Source of the DNA: Romanomermis culicivorax | Lineage: Eukaryota; Nematoda; Enoplea; Mermithida; Mermithidae | Assembly: GCA_963922205.1 (NCBI GenBank) | Contig: CAWUHX010000073.1 | Location: forward strand, 310,001 to 374,000 | Length of the DNA: 64,000 nt | Direction: 5' to 3' | Shown here: positions 10,371 to 20,069 of the stretch, in pieces | Position numbering within the stretch: position 1 is the first letter of the stretch | How the letters are laid out: each line of letters starts with the position of its first letter | The notes under the pieces: generated by a model | Databases searched by the model: none | Told to the model about the DNA's origin: nothing | Seen by the model: only the letters and a program-made list of their open reading frames with translations | Translations under genes and position numbers: made by a program

Positions 10371-10491
10371 CGTCGATGAAGAAAAAATGGTTGTCTTGGC
10401 GGTGCTGGGCCCTGCCATATTCGACGTGGCGCTCTGTGTGCGACCACTCGTGCGTCGGAGCTTGTTGGCGGTTCCGCGCGCCCTTTCCCAT
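10371..10491 (-). CDS. ORF3 exon 1 (start of the exonuclease protein)
   Basis: A 121-nt exon beginning at an ATG in good initiation context (GAGATGG) and ending at a consensus GTAAGT donor. It encodes a short basic N-terminus (MGKGARNRQQ...). It lies in the gap between pol and the long ORF3 frame. Its phase matches the acceptor at 9690, which is the main support. It would be expressed from a separate or spliced RNA, as envelope genes of retroviruses are (inference by analogy). Confidence 0.6.
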
Positions 10492-10917
10492 CTCTTTTCG
10501 TTTCGAAATTTTTGTTTTCGAATAATAAATTTATAAATTTATTTAAAATTTCTGAACGCTGAAAAAAGTTTAATCTAGCAATTTTGCTAATTTCCTTTTT
10601 ATCGCGGTTCGGGGAATATTTTACTTCTTCCTTCCGGTGGAAGTTTAGAATTCAGATAAGCGGGGCAGCTATAGTTTGATTTTGGAAAAATGAAAAATTT
10701 GAAAATTAATTTTTTGGAAAAAATGTCGGAAATATTTTGGGTTGTCACTTTGGTCTAAAATTCCGAAGAATTTTTCCCAAAGTCTGAAATAAATATGAAA
10801 AATGTACAAAATTAATACGAATAATACATAAACACGATAAATATTACAATTTAATACATTTTTAATTAAAATTAGTACTTACACGCGCGAGATATGTACA
10901 CAAAATAGAAAAAAAAA
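10492..10917 (-). other. Spacer between pol and ORF3
   Basis: An AT-rich stretch after the pol stop at 10918. It could hold a promoter or a splice acceptor for ORF3 RNA. No clear signal was recognised. Confidence 0.4.
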
Positions 10918-13900
10918 TCAGCGCGAGATCGCGCATAGATTCGCCTTGAGCGAATTTTCAAATGATTTCATTTGATTCGGCGCTCCAGTCGTAACTGTTT
11001 GTGCCATATTGGAAAGTGACGTATTTTCGTCACGTGGCGCGTCCTGATTGGCTCGCGCTATTCGCGGCAAGACCCTAGTGGTCTCGTAACGAAAATGTTT
11101 CAACCTGCTGATTGAAACAGTTTGGCGATTTAGCGGGTTGTCCCAATGTACAATGGTGACAACGTTCTCTGCTTCTCGCGAAATGTCCGTAACTATGAAC
11201 GGACCGGACCATGGTAGTCCTAGTTTTTTCTGCTTGTCTACTTTGAGCAGAACCCAATCCTTTTCTTTAAATCCATTTTGTTTGGACTTTTTATCGAAGT
11301 ATTTCTTCGATTTTTCGGCAGCACTCTGGATATTTTTAGCAATATCCTCATAAAGGTTGACTAAATGATTGGTCAACACAAATTTGTATGCCTCTGCATT
11401 ACTGTCCGGCATTACAATATCGTATGCTTTCGATAAGTTTAACCCGAAGGTTGCCTCATGACCTCTAAGCAACGAAAATGGGGATTGCCCCGTGGCTGCA
11501 TGTGGTGTAGCATTGTAAGCAAACACCACAGCTCTCAAGTATCTTGGCCAGTTATCTTTTTCCTCGATGGCCACCTTTCTGAGCTGTTTGATGAGTGTCT
11601 GGTTGAACCTTTCTACCATACCATTTCCTTGTGGGTGGTAGGCTGTTGTAAATATTTTCTGACACTCTAATAACTTGCAGATCTCTTTCATCAGATCTGA
11701 GGTAAAACAACCTCCTCTATCGCTGAGTAATCTCCGTGGAGTCCCGTGCCTAAATACAATAGCTTGTAGAAAAGTATCTACAACGGTGCTAGCTGACTGA
11801 TCCAGGATCAGTTCAGCTTCAACCCACTTTGTAAAATAGTCCTGGAAGACTATGACATACGGTCTCTTCTCACTGAGTGGAGAAATACCCACGATATCCA
11901 CTGATACTATGTCAAAAGGACCTTGTGGAATAATTGGTATCAGTGGAGGAATTTCCGTGTTTCCCTGATTAGCCATTTGACAAACTGGACAAAACTTGAT
12001 CCAGTGCCTGACATCCTTTTCAATTCCAGGCCACCAGAACCGTTTTTTAATCATAGCAAGGGTCCTTTTGAACCCCTGATGAGTCATCATTACGGCACCG
12101 TGGTACTGGTGCAAAGTATTGTCCCTAAGGCAGGATGGGACGACCACTTGATCGTCCGACCCCTGTCCGGCTTCCCGGTATAACACTTCATTTTGGATAT
12201 AAAATCCACTATGATACTTGGTTGTCCCATTTGGACCCAATCTATCAAAGTATGGTCGTAGTACCTCATCTTTTCTCTGCAAGAGGGCCATGAGATCATC
12301 TCTAATTAGCCCTTTTGGCAATTCATCTTCTTTGGGGTCTGCCAAAGTAAACTCCTGCTCCTTCTCTGGGTATAACCAGGTAACTCTTTTTTCCTTACCT
12401 TTGTCCTGGTTTCCCCTACTTACCTTTTCGTTGACCTGATTGCCATCAGGCTGGATCTGAGCCTGATTACTCTTCTCCGCTTCTTTCGCCATGCTCCTTG
12501 TAGTTACGGCATTTATCAAGTCTGCAGGCGAGTTTGATTCTGGATCACCCTCAGAATCTTCTGGATAAATCTGGGTGAATCTCGGACTCATATCAGTCCT
12601 CTGATTCTTCTTACCTTTTGGCTCCGGATATAATGGAGTACCGTCTTCAGGATTCCGATCTGTCAGAATTCTGAATCTCTTTACCAAATTGAGATGCTTT
12701 TTCTCAATAAGCTGTGCCTCAAGATCTTTCAGATTTTCGGACTCTCGCTTATCCTTTGAGAACATGTGTTCCCATTTTGGCGGTATCTTTTCCGCTTGAT
12801 CGTCTGGTTCATCCATCCTGGACAAAAAGTCTGCCATGGCATTTTGTTTTCCAGGCACATACTCTAATTTATGGTTGAACTGAGAGATGAATGAGTACCA
12901 TCTCTTCAACTTACCATTGGTCATGGCGTTGACCTTCATAGACAACAAAGGTTTGTGATCAGTTCTTATGATCACTTTATGACCTATTAAGTAGTGCTTG
13001 TATAACTTCAAGCCGTACACAATTGCCAAGCACTCCCTTTCCGTGGCTGACCACTTTTTCTCATCCGCTTTTAAAATTCTGCTATTATAAGCAATTACCC
13101 AGCGGTCTGACTTGGTCTCCTGGTAAAGGACTGCTCCTAGTGCCGTTCCGCTGGCATCTGTCTGAAGGACAAAGTCTGCAGACCCATCCAAAACCGGATA
13201 CCTAAGGAATGGCACAGACAATAGTGCTTCTTTCAGGCTCCTAAAAGCCTGATGGTGAACCTCCGTGACTTCCCAAACACAGTTCTTCCCAGTTAGTTTG
13301 TACAACGGTTCAGCGTGTTTAGCCAAACCCGGTATGAACTTTTTACACCACTGCAACATACCTAAAAACCTTTGCAGTTTACGTTTAGATTCTGGGAATG
13401 GGAAGTCATTTATAGCTTTGACCTTTTTCGGATCTGGGGACACTCCATCCGAATTTAAGATATGTCCTAAAAAATGAACTCTCTCAGGCAGGAATTCACA
13501 CTTCTCCGGCTTCAAGGTCAAATGAGCCTTTCTTAGAGCTTGCAGGACTAGCTCTAGATTAACTAGGTGTTCTTCAAACGTATTTGAGAACACAATAATA
13601 TCGTCTATATAGACTAGACAGATTTTCCAAACATATGGATGCAAAACTCTTTCCATCATACGCTGGAACTCGGCTGGCGCATTTTTTAGGCCAAAGGGCA
13701 TGACTTTAAATTGATAAAGCCCTTCTTGGCATATGAAAGCAGTTTTTTCCTTGCTTTCTTCATCCATTGGCACTTGCCAATATCCTGATTTGAGATCTAG
13801 GGTAGTATAAAATTTGGCTTTACCTAAACAGTCTAGATAGTCATCCATTCTAGGAATGGGATACTTATCATCCTTGGTAACGTCATTTATACCCCTAAAG

Positions 13901-13998
13901 TCCACTACTGGTCGCTTGGTACCATCCTTTTTACCTACAAGGAATAACGGAGCTGCCCAAGGCGACTTTGATGGCTCAATTACACCCTTTCTGAGCAT
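10918..13998 (-). CDS. pol: Pol: reverse transcriptase, RNase H and integrase of the gypsy element
   Basis: 1,026 codons, in the same frame as the upstream gag-protease part and separated from it by one TAA. RT has LDLKSGYWQV and the catalytic YIDD at about 130-133. RNase H has TDAS (Asp about 281), Glu about 322 and Asp about 347. A long charged linker of about 220 residues (400-620) follows and is unusual in length. Integrase has an HHCC zinc motif (His about 633 and 640, Cys about 670 and 673), a D,D35E core (Asp 701, Asp 760, Glu 796) and a WSGPF motif near 930. These enzymes copy the RNA into DNA and insert it. All catalytic residues are present. The upstream TAA falls inside the N-terminal part of RT, so this copy would not make a full RT unless the stop is read through. 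It ends at a TGA. Confidence 0.97.
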   Translation of the reverse strand: MLRKGVIEPSKSPWAAPLFLVGKKDGTKRPVVDFRGINDVTKDDKYPIPRMDDYLDCLGKAKFYTTLDLKSGYWQVPMDEESKEKTAFICQEGLYQFKVMPFGLKNAPAEFQRMMERVLHPYVWKICLVYIDDIIVFSNTFEEHLVNLELVLQALRKAHLTLKPEKCEFLPERVHFLGHILNSDGVSPDPKKVKAINDFPFPESKRKLQRFLGMLQWCKKFIPGLAKHAEPLYKLTGKNCVWEVTEVHHQAFRSLKEALLSVPFLRYPVLDGSADFVLQTDASGTALGAVLYQETKSDRWVIAYNSRILKADEKKWSATERECLAIVYGLKLYKHYLIGHKVIIRTDHKPLLSMKVNAMTNGKLKRWYSFISQFNHKLEYVPGKQNAMADFLSRMDEPDDQAEKIPPKWEHMFSKDKRESENLKDLEAQLIEKKHLNLVKRFRILTDRNPEDGTPLYPEPKGKKNQRTDMSPRFTQIYPEDSEGDPESNSPADLINAVTTRSMAKEAEKSNQAQIQPDGNQVNEKVSRGNQDKGKEKRVTWLYPEKEQEFTLADPKEDELPKGLIRDDLMALLQRKDEVLRPYFDRLGPNGTTKYHSGFYIQNEVLYREAGQGSDDQVVVPSCLRDNTLHQYHGAVMMTHQGFKRTLAMIKKRFWWPGIEKDVRHWIKFCPVCQMANQGNTEIPPLIPIIPQGPFDIVSVDIVGISPLSEKRPYVIVFQDYFTKWVEAELILDQSASTVVDTFLQAIVFRHGTPRRLLSDRGGCFTSDLMKEICKLLECQKIFTTAYHPQGNGMVERFNQTLIKQLRKVAIEEKDNWPRYLRAVVFAYNATPHAATGQSPFSLLRGHEATFGLNLSKAYDIVMPDSNAEAYKFVLTNHLVNLYEDIAKNIQSAAEKSKKYFDKKSKQNGFKEKDWVLLKVDKQKKLGLPWSGPFIVTDISREAENVVTIVHWDNPLNRQTVSISRLKHFRYETTRVLPRIARANQDAPRDENTSLSNMAQTVTTGAPNQMKSFENSLKANLCAISR

Positions 13999-14001
13999 AT
14001 C

Positions 14002-17000
14002 TTACACATGCTCACGAACATGTGGCCGTAAATTTATAGCAGTCCTGTGGTACCTTTTTGCCACAGGGGCCGCATCGCCTGTATTTATTTTACAGGTCAG
14101 GTAGGGTGTAGTAGTTGGCGGATCATTGGGCAGGCTGAACACGTCTCTATATTTTGCGAGACATCGTAGAGCTTGTTCCAATTGCTCTGATGGTATGTTG
14201 GATTTAGCCAGCATATTGTACAAAGCTTCCTTGAATGCTTTCTCATCGGATTGAGGAGCTTCAGGTCTAGCTTGAACTGCACAAGTTTGCAGCTTCTCCA
14301 GATCCTCAACTATCTTCCCCTTGAGTTGATCCTGGTTATCAGTATCACACAACACTGAATTAGTATGGCCAATTATTTGATTTCTTTTCAAATGGCATCC
14401 TGATCCTGTGTTGTTGGATACCATAACAACAAAATCATCCTTTGTACCATCTACTATGGTACTATCAATGTGGAACCTTTCTTCATTCTCTTCAGACTCT
14501 ATTATGATTCCATTAAGGCGATTTTCGCCTACCTTATCCCAAAGCTTTGCCCTCAGAAGTATATCAGTACCACTAGGTAAGTAGATGGGGTTTACACTCA
14601 CCACTGGCACCGAAACCTTTAGCAGGCAAATCTTTGGCTGGTATTGGTCGGCGGCGCTCATTGTGCATTCCGCGGCGCTCGTGGTCATGACCTCTCCACA
14701 ATTTGATTGGGGCTGGTCCGGCGTCACGTATATCCGTTGTTGACAGTTGTTCAGCGTCATCGTCCTATTCCTGAAATCTATTATGGCTCCTACCTGAGGA
14801 TGAGCCAAAAAGTCTGTACCTACTATAACATTTTCACCTGCTTCAGGAATTACAATTGCTTTAACGGGGAACTGTCCACACAACGTATCCATCCTAAATT
14901 GGATATACCCATGTGCTTGGACTGTCTTACCGTTGGCTACAGTAACATTTAATATCCTCGGATATTCAGTGTAATCCGGGCCCAAAGTTTCTTTCAGAAA
15001 CTTAGCCGACATGACAGTGCACTGAGCTCCTGTGTCAATTAGAGCCATTGTCTTACGACCTCCTATAACAACCTCAATGTGGAATGGGGCTGTTCTGGGG
15101 TACGTATCCAGCAAATGTTGTTCCTGAGGACTAGCTGGTGTGCCTCTCCTTACTACTTGTACTGATGGTACTACAGGTTGTGGTGCAATTGCATTCATTT
15201 GCACAATACTACCTAATACAACATTTGGGCAACTCACTCTCTGATTTACTTCACCTAAAGGACTCATTTGAGATTGCCTTGCAACCATAACACTCGAATA
15301 ATCCTTTTGAGGTGGCTGATTTGTGAATTGACCCTGTTGAAGAGTCTGAGTCGGACCCATAATAGCCTGAGGAGGCTGAGGATGCTGTAATGCAGCTTGC
15401 TGTTGGTATTGCTGCATCTGTTGGAACTGCTTCTGCAGCTCCTTCTGTTTCTTAAACTCCAGAAATTCATTATAATCTGAATTCTGTTGATAACTCTCGT
15501 GGCTATCCTGATAACCTGAATAGCCTACATTATACGCACCTCTACCTCTGCTATTATAGTTGGCATTTGGGTAACCTCCTCTACCTCTATAGTTACCTCT
15601 AGCAAAAGTGTTGAAGCCTCCCCTGTTGAAGGTGGGGAAGCTGGCTCTGCCTCTGCTCCTGCGCTCGGACAACACTCTCAATGTCCTGCAGTCTGCAGTA
15701 TTATGTGTTATGTTCTTATGGAACTCACACCATGGCTTTGTCGGATCTCGGGAAACTTGACCTCCCTGACTGGTACTAGGTATGGCCACATCAGACCGAT
15801 TTTCCATTTGCCTGTTGTCAACCTTTTGCTGGAGCTGGTTGAACCTTTCGACCAGTTGTACCATCTCTTTAGAGATTTTCAATAGAAGAGATTCCTTCTT
15901 ACCTTTTTCGGTCTGAGCCCTAGGGGCTTCCTGAACTGGAATCTCCTCTATCTCAGGAGAATCACTCCTTGACCTTTGGGTTTGGGCCTGTACCTGATTA
16001 CCTACAGTTTGATATGGTTGCCGAAACCTTTGCCTCTGGCCTTGTTGATATCCTTCTGACTGGTTCCTAGCAACTACGGCGATTTCAGGATCGTGCCCAC
16101 TAGGCATACCTACTTCATTAATTACTATAGGATCCTGTTGTGTACCCTTGGGTCCATATCTCTGAAAGGCATTTCTATATCTAGGTTCAATGTCATGAAC
16201 TTCAACTGCTAAGTCATACCAAGTTCTAAAGGTATGTTTTGAATTCTTAAGTTCAGACTGGAACGTGGGGTCACTCTTATATATGAAGGTGTCAATGATC
16301 AGTCTCTGTTTAGACTGGTAGTCCAAATCACCTTTAACTAGTTCCACTAATATACTGACCCTTTTTAAAAACTCTACGGCCTGTTCATTGGGTCTTTGTT
16401 GGATCTCAAACAACTCCCTGGTTAACATTTCCAGGTTGCACTCAGGTGCAAAGACATTAATAATGGCTCTCCTGGCCTCCCTATAGGTCATGTTGTCTCC
16501 TGCAACAGCCTTCGGTCTACCTTTAGAAAGCCTCAGCAGTGCTTCATACTTAGCTGCTTCGGGTGTATCCCTACGGAATTCCCCTTCAAGTGCTGTTAAG
16601 AAGCTAAGCACCTGCTGATTTACCATACCCTCATCTAAAAGTTTGGGTAACACACCTTTAACGATATTCCTGACTACAATCTCTTGTGCCAAATTATTTG
16701 ATGGCACTTCCCTCTGATCATAAGCTGCTGTTAATACTGGATCAAGATCAGAGTTCAGGGATTGCAGCATAACCCTATTTGGATCTCGTTGAGGTGGTAC
16801 ACCTCCTTGATATGATGGCATATTGTCTTTGTCAAACCTGTAGTCCCTATATGGGAAACATGCCAATTGATCTGGTCTAAGGGTATTTGGATCAACTATA
16901 TTTCCTCTACCATCATAGACCACTCTAGTTAAAGTTGGATGCTGCGAAGCTATCTGACTTTGATTCCTGAAGTCTGCCGATTGCTCAGCTCCTTCGAATC

Positions 17001-17580
17001 GAAGATCTCTAGCTGGACCTCTCCAACTTTTGGGCTCAAAGTTAAGCCTTTGGCCTTCATCAACATCAGGCCTATTACTAGGCCCTGCGCCTGCATTCAT
17101 TTCAGCAGCGAGACGGTTGTCTCTTTCTGCACCCCTATTACATGGTCTAACCTGTCTATCCGGCTCCTGTCGGCGCCTGTCGGCTTCCCTTTTGTTGTCC
17201 TCTGTGGCGGCATTTGCGATTATGTCGAACAAGGCTTCGACGGTCCCTTTCAACTCGCGTAGCTGCGTCGCCAACTCCTGATTGGACATCTCGGGAGCTC
17301 TTTCCTGTGGTTGGAATCGCTCTTGTTCCTGGGGAATCCTCTCTAATCTTTGATCGATTTCGGGGTCCCTTTCTTCCAAATTCGGTCGATTTTCGGGCGT
17401 AACGACGTCCCTTTTTGGTCCTGCTAATTCGACCTTTGGCGGCGGTGACCTTTTAAAATTTTGCTGCGGCGATCCATTGGCGTCTGGGTTCAGATTCACT
17501 GGGCCCGCCTCCTGCGGATCGATGGCAATCGCTGGTGGTTGGTCAATTGGTACGCCTGCATCTTGAGGCGTAAAATGCAT
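14002..17580 (-). CDS. gag-pro: Gag and aspartic protease of the gypsy element
   Basis: 1,192 codons ending at TAA 14002-14004. Residues about 300-470 are a helical, capsid-like domain. A zinc-knuckle-like [14 protein letters not shown] lies near 617, followed by an Arg/Gly-rich stretch (about 645-690) and a Gln-rich stretch (about 705-760), suited to binding genomic RNA. The protease has the catalytic [13 protein letters not shown] at about 847-859 and the downstream VIVGTDFLA element. The last 60 residues run into the N-terminal part of RT, so gag, protease and pol are one frame. The ATG used here is probably not the original start: the same frame continues upstream across a TAA (17587-17589) to an ATG at 17754. 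Confidence 0.95.
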   Translation of the reverse strand: MHFTPQDAGVPIDQPPAIAIDPQEAGPVNLNPDANGSPQQNFKRSPPPKVELAGPKRDVVTPENRPNLEERDPEIDQRLERIPQEQERFQPQERAPEMSNQELATQLRELKGTVEALFDIIANAATEDNKREADRRRQEPDRQVRPCNRGAERDNRLAAEMNAGAGPSNRPDVDEGQRLNFEPKSWRGPARDLRFEGAEQSADFRNQSQIASQHPTLTRVVYDGRGNIVDPNTLRPDQLACFPYRDYRFDKDNMPSYQGGVPPQRDPNRVMLQSLNSDLDPVLTAAYDQREVPSNNLAQEIVVRNIVKGVLPKLLDEGMVNQQVLSFLTALEGEFRRDTPEAAKYEALLRLSKGRPKAVAGDNMTYREARRAIINVFAPECNLEMLTRELFEIQQRPNEQAVEFLKRVSILVELVKGDLDYQSKQRLIIDTFIYKSDPTFQSELKNSKHTFRTWYDLAVEVHDIEPRYRNAFQRYGPKGTQQDPIVINEVGMPSGHDPEIAVVARNQSEGYQQGQRQRFRQPYQTVGNQVQAQTQRSRSDSPEIEEIPVQEAPRAQTEKGKKESLLLKISKEMVQLVERFNQLQQKVDNRQMENRSDVAIPSTSQGGQVSRDPTKPWCEFHKNITHNTADCRTLRVLSERRSRGRASFPTFNRGGFNTFARGNYRGRGGYPNANYNSRGRGAYNVGYSGYQDSHESYQQNSDYNEFLEFKKQKELQKQFQQMQQYQQQAALQHPQPPQAIMGPTQTLQQGQFTNQPPQKDYSSVMVARQSQMSPLGEVNQRVSCPNVVLGSIVQMNAIAPQPVVPSVQVVRRGTPASPQEQHLLDTYPRTAPFHIEVVIGGRKTMALIDTGAQCTVMSAKFLKETLGPDYTEYPRILNVTVANGKTVQAHGYIQFRMDTLCGQFPVKAIVIPEAGENVIVGTDFLAHPQVGAIIDFRNRTMTLNNCQQRIYVTPDQPQSNCGEVMTTSAAECTMSAADQYQPKICLLKVSVPVVSVNPIYLPSGTDILLRAKLWDKVGENRLNGIIIESEENEERFHIDSTIVDGTKDDFVVMVSNNTGSGCHLKRNQIIGHTNSVLCDTDNQDQLKGKIVEDLEKLQTCAVQARPEAPQSDEKAFKEALYNMLAKSNIPSEQLEQALRCLAKYRDVFSLPNDPPTTTPYLTCKINTGDAAPVAKRYHRTAINLRPHVREHV

Positions 17581-17589
17581 TGCATTTTA

Positions 17590-17754
17590 CTGCAATGGTT
17601 GAACCCTCGCGGGAGTTTGATCTGGGATCACTGGGTCCGGAGCAGCATGCCGTTGCTGATCTCCGTCTCCCAAATTGACTAGATTCCCAGCACTCACCAC
17701 TCTGGGTGGTGATCTACGTAAAGTATTACCTCTCGGTATCCTTTCGTTAGGCAT
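17590..17754 (-). CDS. Probable true N-terminus of Gag, cut off by a TAA
   Basis: A 55-codon frame begins at ATG 17754 and ends at TAA 17587-17589, three codons before the next in-frame ATG at 17580. It has the same polar, proline- and glutamine-rich character as the start of the following frame. The TAA follows a Gln codon and could be a CAA-to-TAA change. This would place the Gag start about 100 nt after the 5' LTR. Confidence 0.6.
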
Positions 17755-17831
17755 TTTAAATCCTGCTAACTTTCTGTAGAAACCTGGAGGATTTTCTTTT
17801 CTCCTAGTCTGACTATGAAGTTCCGTGGTAA

Positions 17832-17848
17832 GGAGTTAAAAGCCACCA
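17832..17848 (-). promoter_or_regulatory. Candidate primer-binding site
   Basis: Two bases inside the 5' LTR the minus strand reads TGGTGGCTTTTAACTCC. It starts with the TGG expected opposite a tRNA CCA end and is at the usual distance. I could not match it to a specific tRNA. Confidence 0.4.
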
Positions 17849-17850
17849 CT

Positions 17851-18463
17851 TGTTGTGCAGGTCTTTCCTTAAGAGGCGTAAGAAAAGATTGGGTCTGAAC
17901 TGACCTGTTAGAACTGATACCTTGGCTGAGCCTCGGTGATCTGTGCAACAGTCCGGTTATCCCCAGACCTACAACAACAAAGATAAACTTTGTTCTAAAT
18001 ACGGGGGCCTTACCAAGGACCTCCGCAGTCTCCTAGCTGAGACAAGGAATCCCCTCAGGGATAAACTTACTTGGGTATAACCCGAAAGGGGTTTCCCAAA
18101 ACTTACTTGACGTAAGCCGGCGCCTGGGCCGCTGGCCCTCCGCCTTCGTCGACGCGGATTATCTAAACAAACAAACGAATATATTAAGCAATAAGTCCGG
18201 CGAAATATGTAAAAAGAATGTGGGTATACCACAGTGCAATACTCAATAAGAAAACAAGTTGCTGGGAAAATTGTATTTGGGGACGCCACCAATAATGTCA
18301 AAAATATAATAAAAACGATATAAAAGTGAAGAGTGATTTTCACTATCTTTTTGTCTTTTGGTGGCGCTCCATTCTATGCAAATGTCTGCGCCGCTGGTCG
18401 TCCCTGTCGTCGATTTGCATGTCGATTTCCCCACACGAATTGGCATCAACAGGGTGCCCAACA
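17851..18463 (-). repeat. 5' LTR (right copy)
   Basis: A 613-bp partner of the left LTR with the same TG...CA ends. It should contain the element's promoter (TATA-like TTTTATATCG in element orientation). The six differences from the other LTR indicate recent insertion. Confidence 0.95.
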
Positions 18464-18467
18464 GCAT
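18464..18467. repeat. Target-site duplication (right copy)
   Basis: GCAT directly after the right LTR matches 3799-3802. Confidence 0.8.
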
Positions 18468-18600
18468 CGTGTAATTTGAAAAATGACAACTGGGCATTAT
18501 CAATTCTTTCAATGCCAGAAAAAATTGTTTGGCATCGTTATGCACAATATCAACTGCTTTGCTAAAACATTCCAGGCTGTCTAAATTCAGTCGACCCACT
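18464..18600 (-). pseudogene. Upstream fragment of an interrupted open reading frame
   Basis: On the minus strand this reads openly (it includes GRLNLDSLECFSKAVDIV) up to the edge of the gypsy element. It continues in the same frame at 3802 after removal of the element and one GCAT copy. A TTTACAG just upstream (about 18614) is a possible splice acceptor. I do not recognise the protein. It could be a host exon or an older transposon gene. Confidence 0.45.
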
Positions 18601-19640
18601 TTAGTGTCGTAAGTCTGTAAATGCCATTTTCATCATTTTGATTTCAAAATTTTCTTTTCTCATTTACTGGTCCTCGATTTCAGCCTATCCAAAAATCCAA
18701 TTTTGATGAGCATATTGCCTCAGTACCATTGTATGTGCAGTCGCACATACAACCAAATTTCTGGGAGCAAGAATTGAAAATAGTGCACAAGATAAGTAAT
18801 GCAAACATTTCAAGTATTGGAAATTAAATCACTCAAAAATAGGAGAGAAATCACAGATACGATTCTCACTTTATAAACTCCAAAATGTAAAATTTGCATA
18901 AACATCCACAAATTTTATTTTTTATTTTTTATAAATTTAAGAATTAACTGCAGATAGACATGTATGACAAGACAATAAAAATTGGAGCAAACGAACTATT
19001 TTAATTTTGACCTGGTGAGTTTAAAATTTCAAAATATTTATGTAAAATATTTCCACAGTTTTTGTTTCAAAATCATTTTACTTTTGGTTGTGAAAAAGTT
19101 AATGAATGAGAATAAAAATACATATTGGTAAACTCTTCAAAATTTCCCAGTGCTCCAGGCCAGTCATGGGAATGATAATCGTTTTTTATTAGACATGGCT
19201 GTTAGCATATTTACTCCCTCAACAGTTTTTATCAGTTATTTTAAAATTGTCAACAATCAGTGTTTTACCTAAACTAGTGGTTTTTCATAAATTCTCTGAA
19301 TTTTTTCTTCAGGTGTGAAATTTTTCAAACTTTTGCATTTATAGACAATGACAACTGAACATTTATTTTCCAGCATTTTAATTTGAAAAATTTTCGCACT
19401 CTGACCTAAAATAAGGAACAAATTAGATTTTATTAGTTTGATTCCTCAATGTTGTGAAGGTTCATTTAACAGCATTTTAAGATATGAAAATGATAAATCT
19501 ATCACTAATAAACTCTTTCCTTTTAACCTTTCTGGGGAGTCTCTCAATTCCTGAATGTTCTGTTTTACAATCATAGAAAATTTTATCCAATTTTTTATTC
19601 ATTTTACAACAACAATAAACAAACAATTAAATTTGTTTAT
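18601..19640. other. Non-coding flank with a diverged dispersed repeat
   Basis: No gene seen. The part at about 19330-19510 (ATTTATTTTCCAGC..., TCAATGTTGTGAAGGTTCA) is a diverged copy of the repeat at 42.5-42.7 kb and, inverted, at 58.6 kb. Confidence 0.45.
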
Positions 19641-19642
19641 AG

Positions 19643-19865
19643 AAATGATGACGAGGATGACTGGAGGACAGGGCGATGACAATGACAGGATGATGCAATG
19701 ACAAGAGGATGATGACGGCGATGGGAGGAGGATGGCGACAGGACGACGATGCGATGACAAAGGGACAATGACACCATGAGGACAAAGAACGATGGCAACA
19801 GGATGACGATGGGGATGGCAATGGCTGGACGGCAATGACTGGATGACGATGGCAAGGGCAGGACC
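19643..19865. repeat. Degenerate GATGAC simple repeat
   Basis: About 220 bp of purine-rich GATGAC/GACAATG/GGAGGA units. The long serine/histidine/proline frames on the complementary strand are a by-product of the repeat and do not represent a gene. Confidence 0.8.
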
Positions 19866-19936
19866 AGGTTTTTATTTTTTTCAATTTTTTTGAAAAAATT
19901 ATTTACATACTTTGTTTGATTCATTCATTTCAAGGA

Positions 19937-20005
19937 GGGCTTGGTCTAGCGGCAGGATCTCCCCATCTCAACCAATTGGCCTTGGTTGGAATTCCTCTGC
20001 CATAA
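19937..20005 (+). repeat. tRNA-like sequence, possible SINE head or tRNA pseudogene
   Basis: TTGGTCTAGCGGCAGGAT resembles a pol III A box and GGTTGGAATTCC a B box, about 40 bp apart as in tRNA genes. The stems are imperfect and there is no clear acceptor stem, so it is not a functional tRNA. It sits about 65 bp before the ORF3 relic. Confidence 0.4.
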
Positions 20006-20069
20006 ACTTTTGAAAATTGGAGTCCAAAATCTATTTTTATAAACTATTGGTAAAACTATAAATCTTAAC

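Larger units (their letters stand above)
3803..18463 (-). mobile_element. Ty3/gypsy LTR retrotransposon with a third, exonuclease-encoding ORF
   Basis: A full-length element of 14,661 bp on the minus strand. It has two 613-bp LTRs (about 99% identical), TGTT...AACA ends, a GCAT target duplication, a candidate primer-binding site 2 nt inside the 5' LTR, and pol order PR-RT-RNase H-IN with a GPF motif after the integrase core. This order and the D,D35E integrase define Ty3/gypsy. The unusual part is a spliced third gene (5161-10491) where some relatives carry an envelope. Four single in-frame stops break otherwise open frames, so this copy is probably not autonomous even though it is young. It inserted into an older open reading frame. 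Confidence 0.95.

Noticed and set aside
5260..17589. Reassigned stop codons (TAA or TGA as sense)
   Set aside because: Frames here also end in TAA and TGA at natural termini (10918, 5161, 40305), and old copies carry all three stops. Point mutation is simpler.
19599..19924. Three overlapping serine/histidine/proline frames
   Set aside because: Created by the GATGAC simple repeat; all frames look alike and no start context is evident.
19937..20005. Functional tRNA gene
   Set aside because: Only the A- and B-box-like words fit; the arms do not pair properly.
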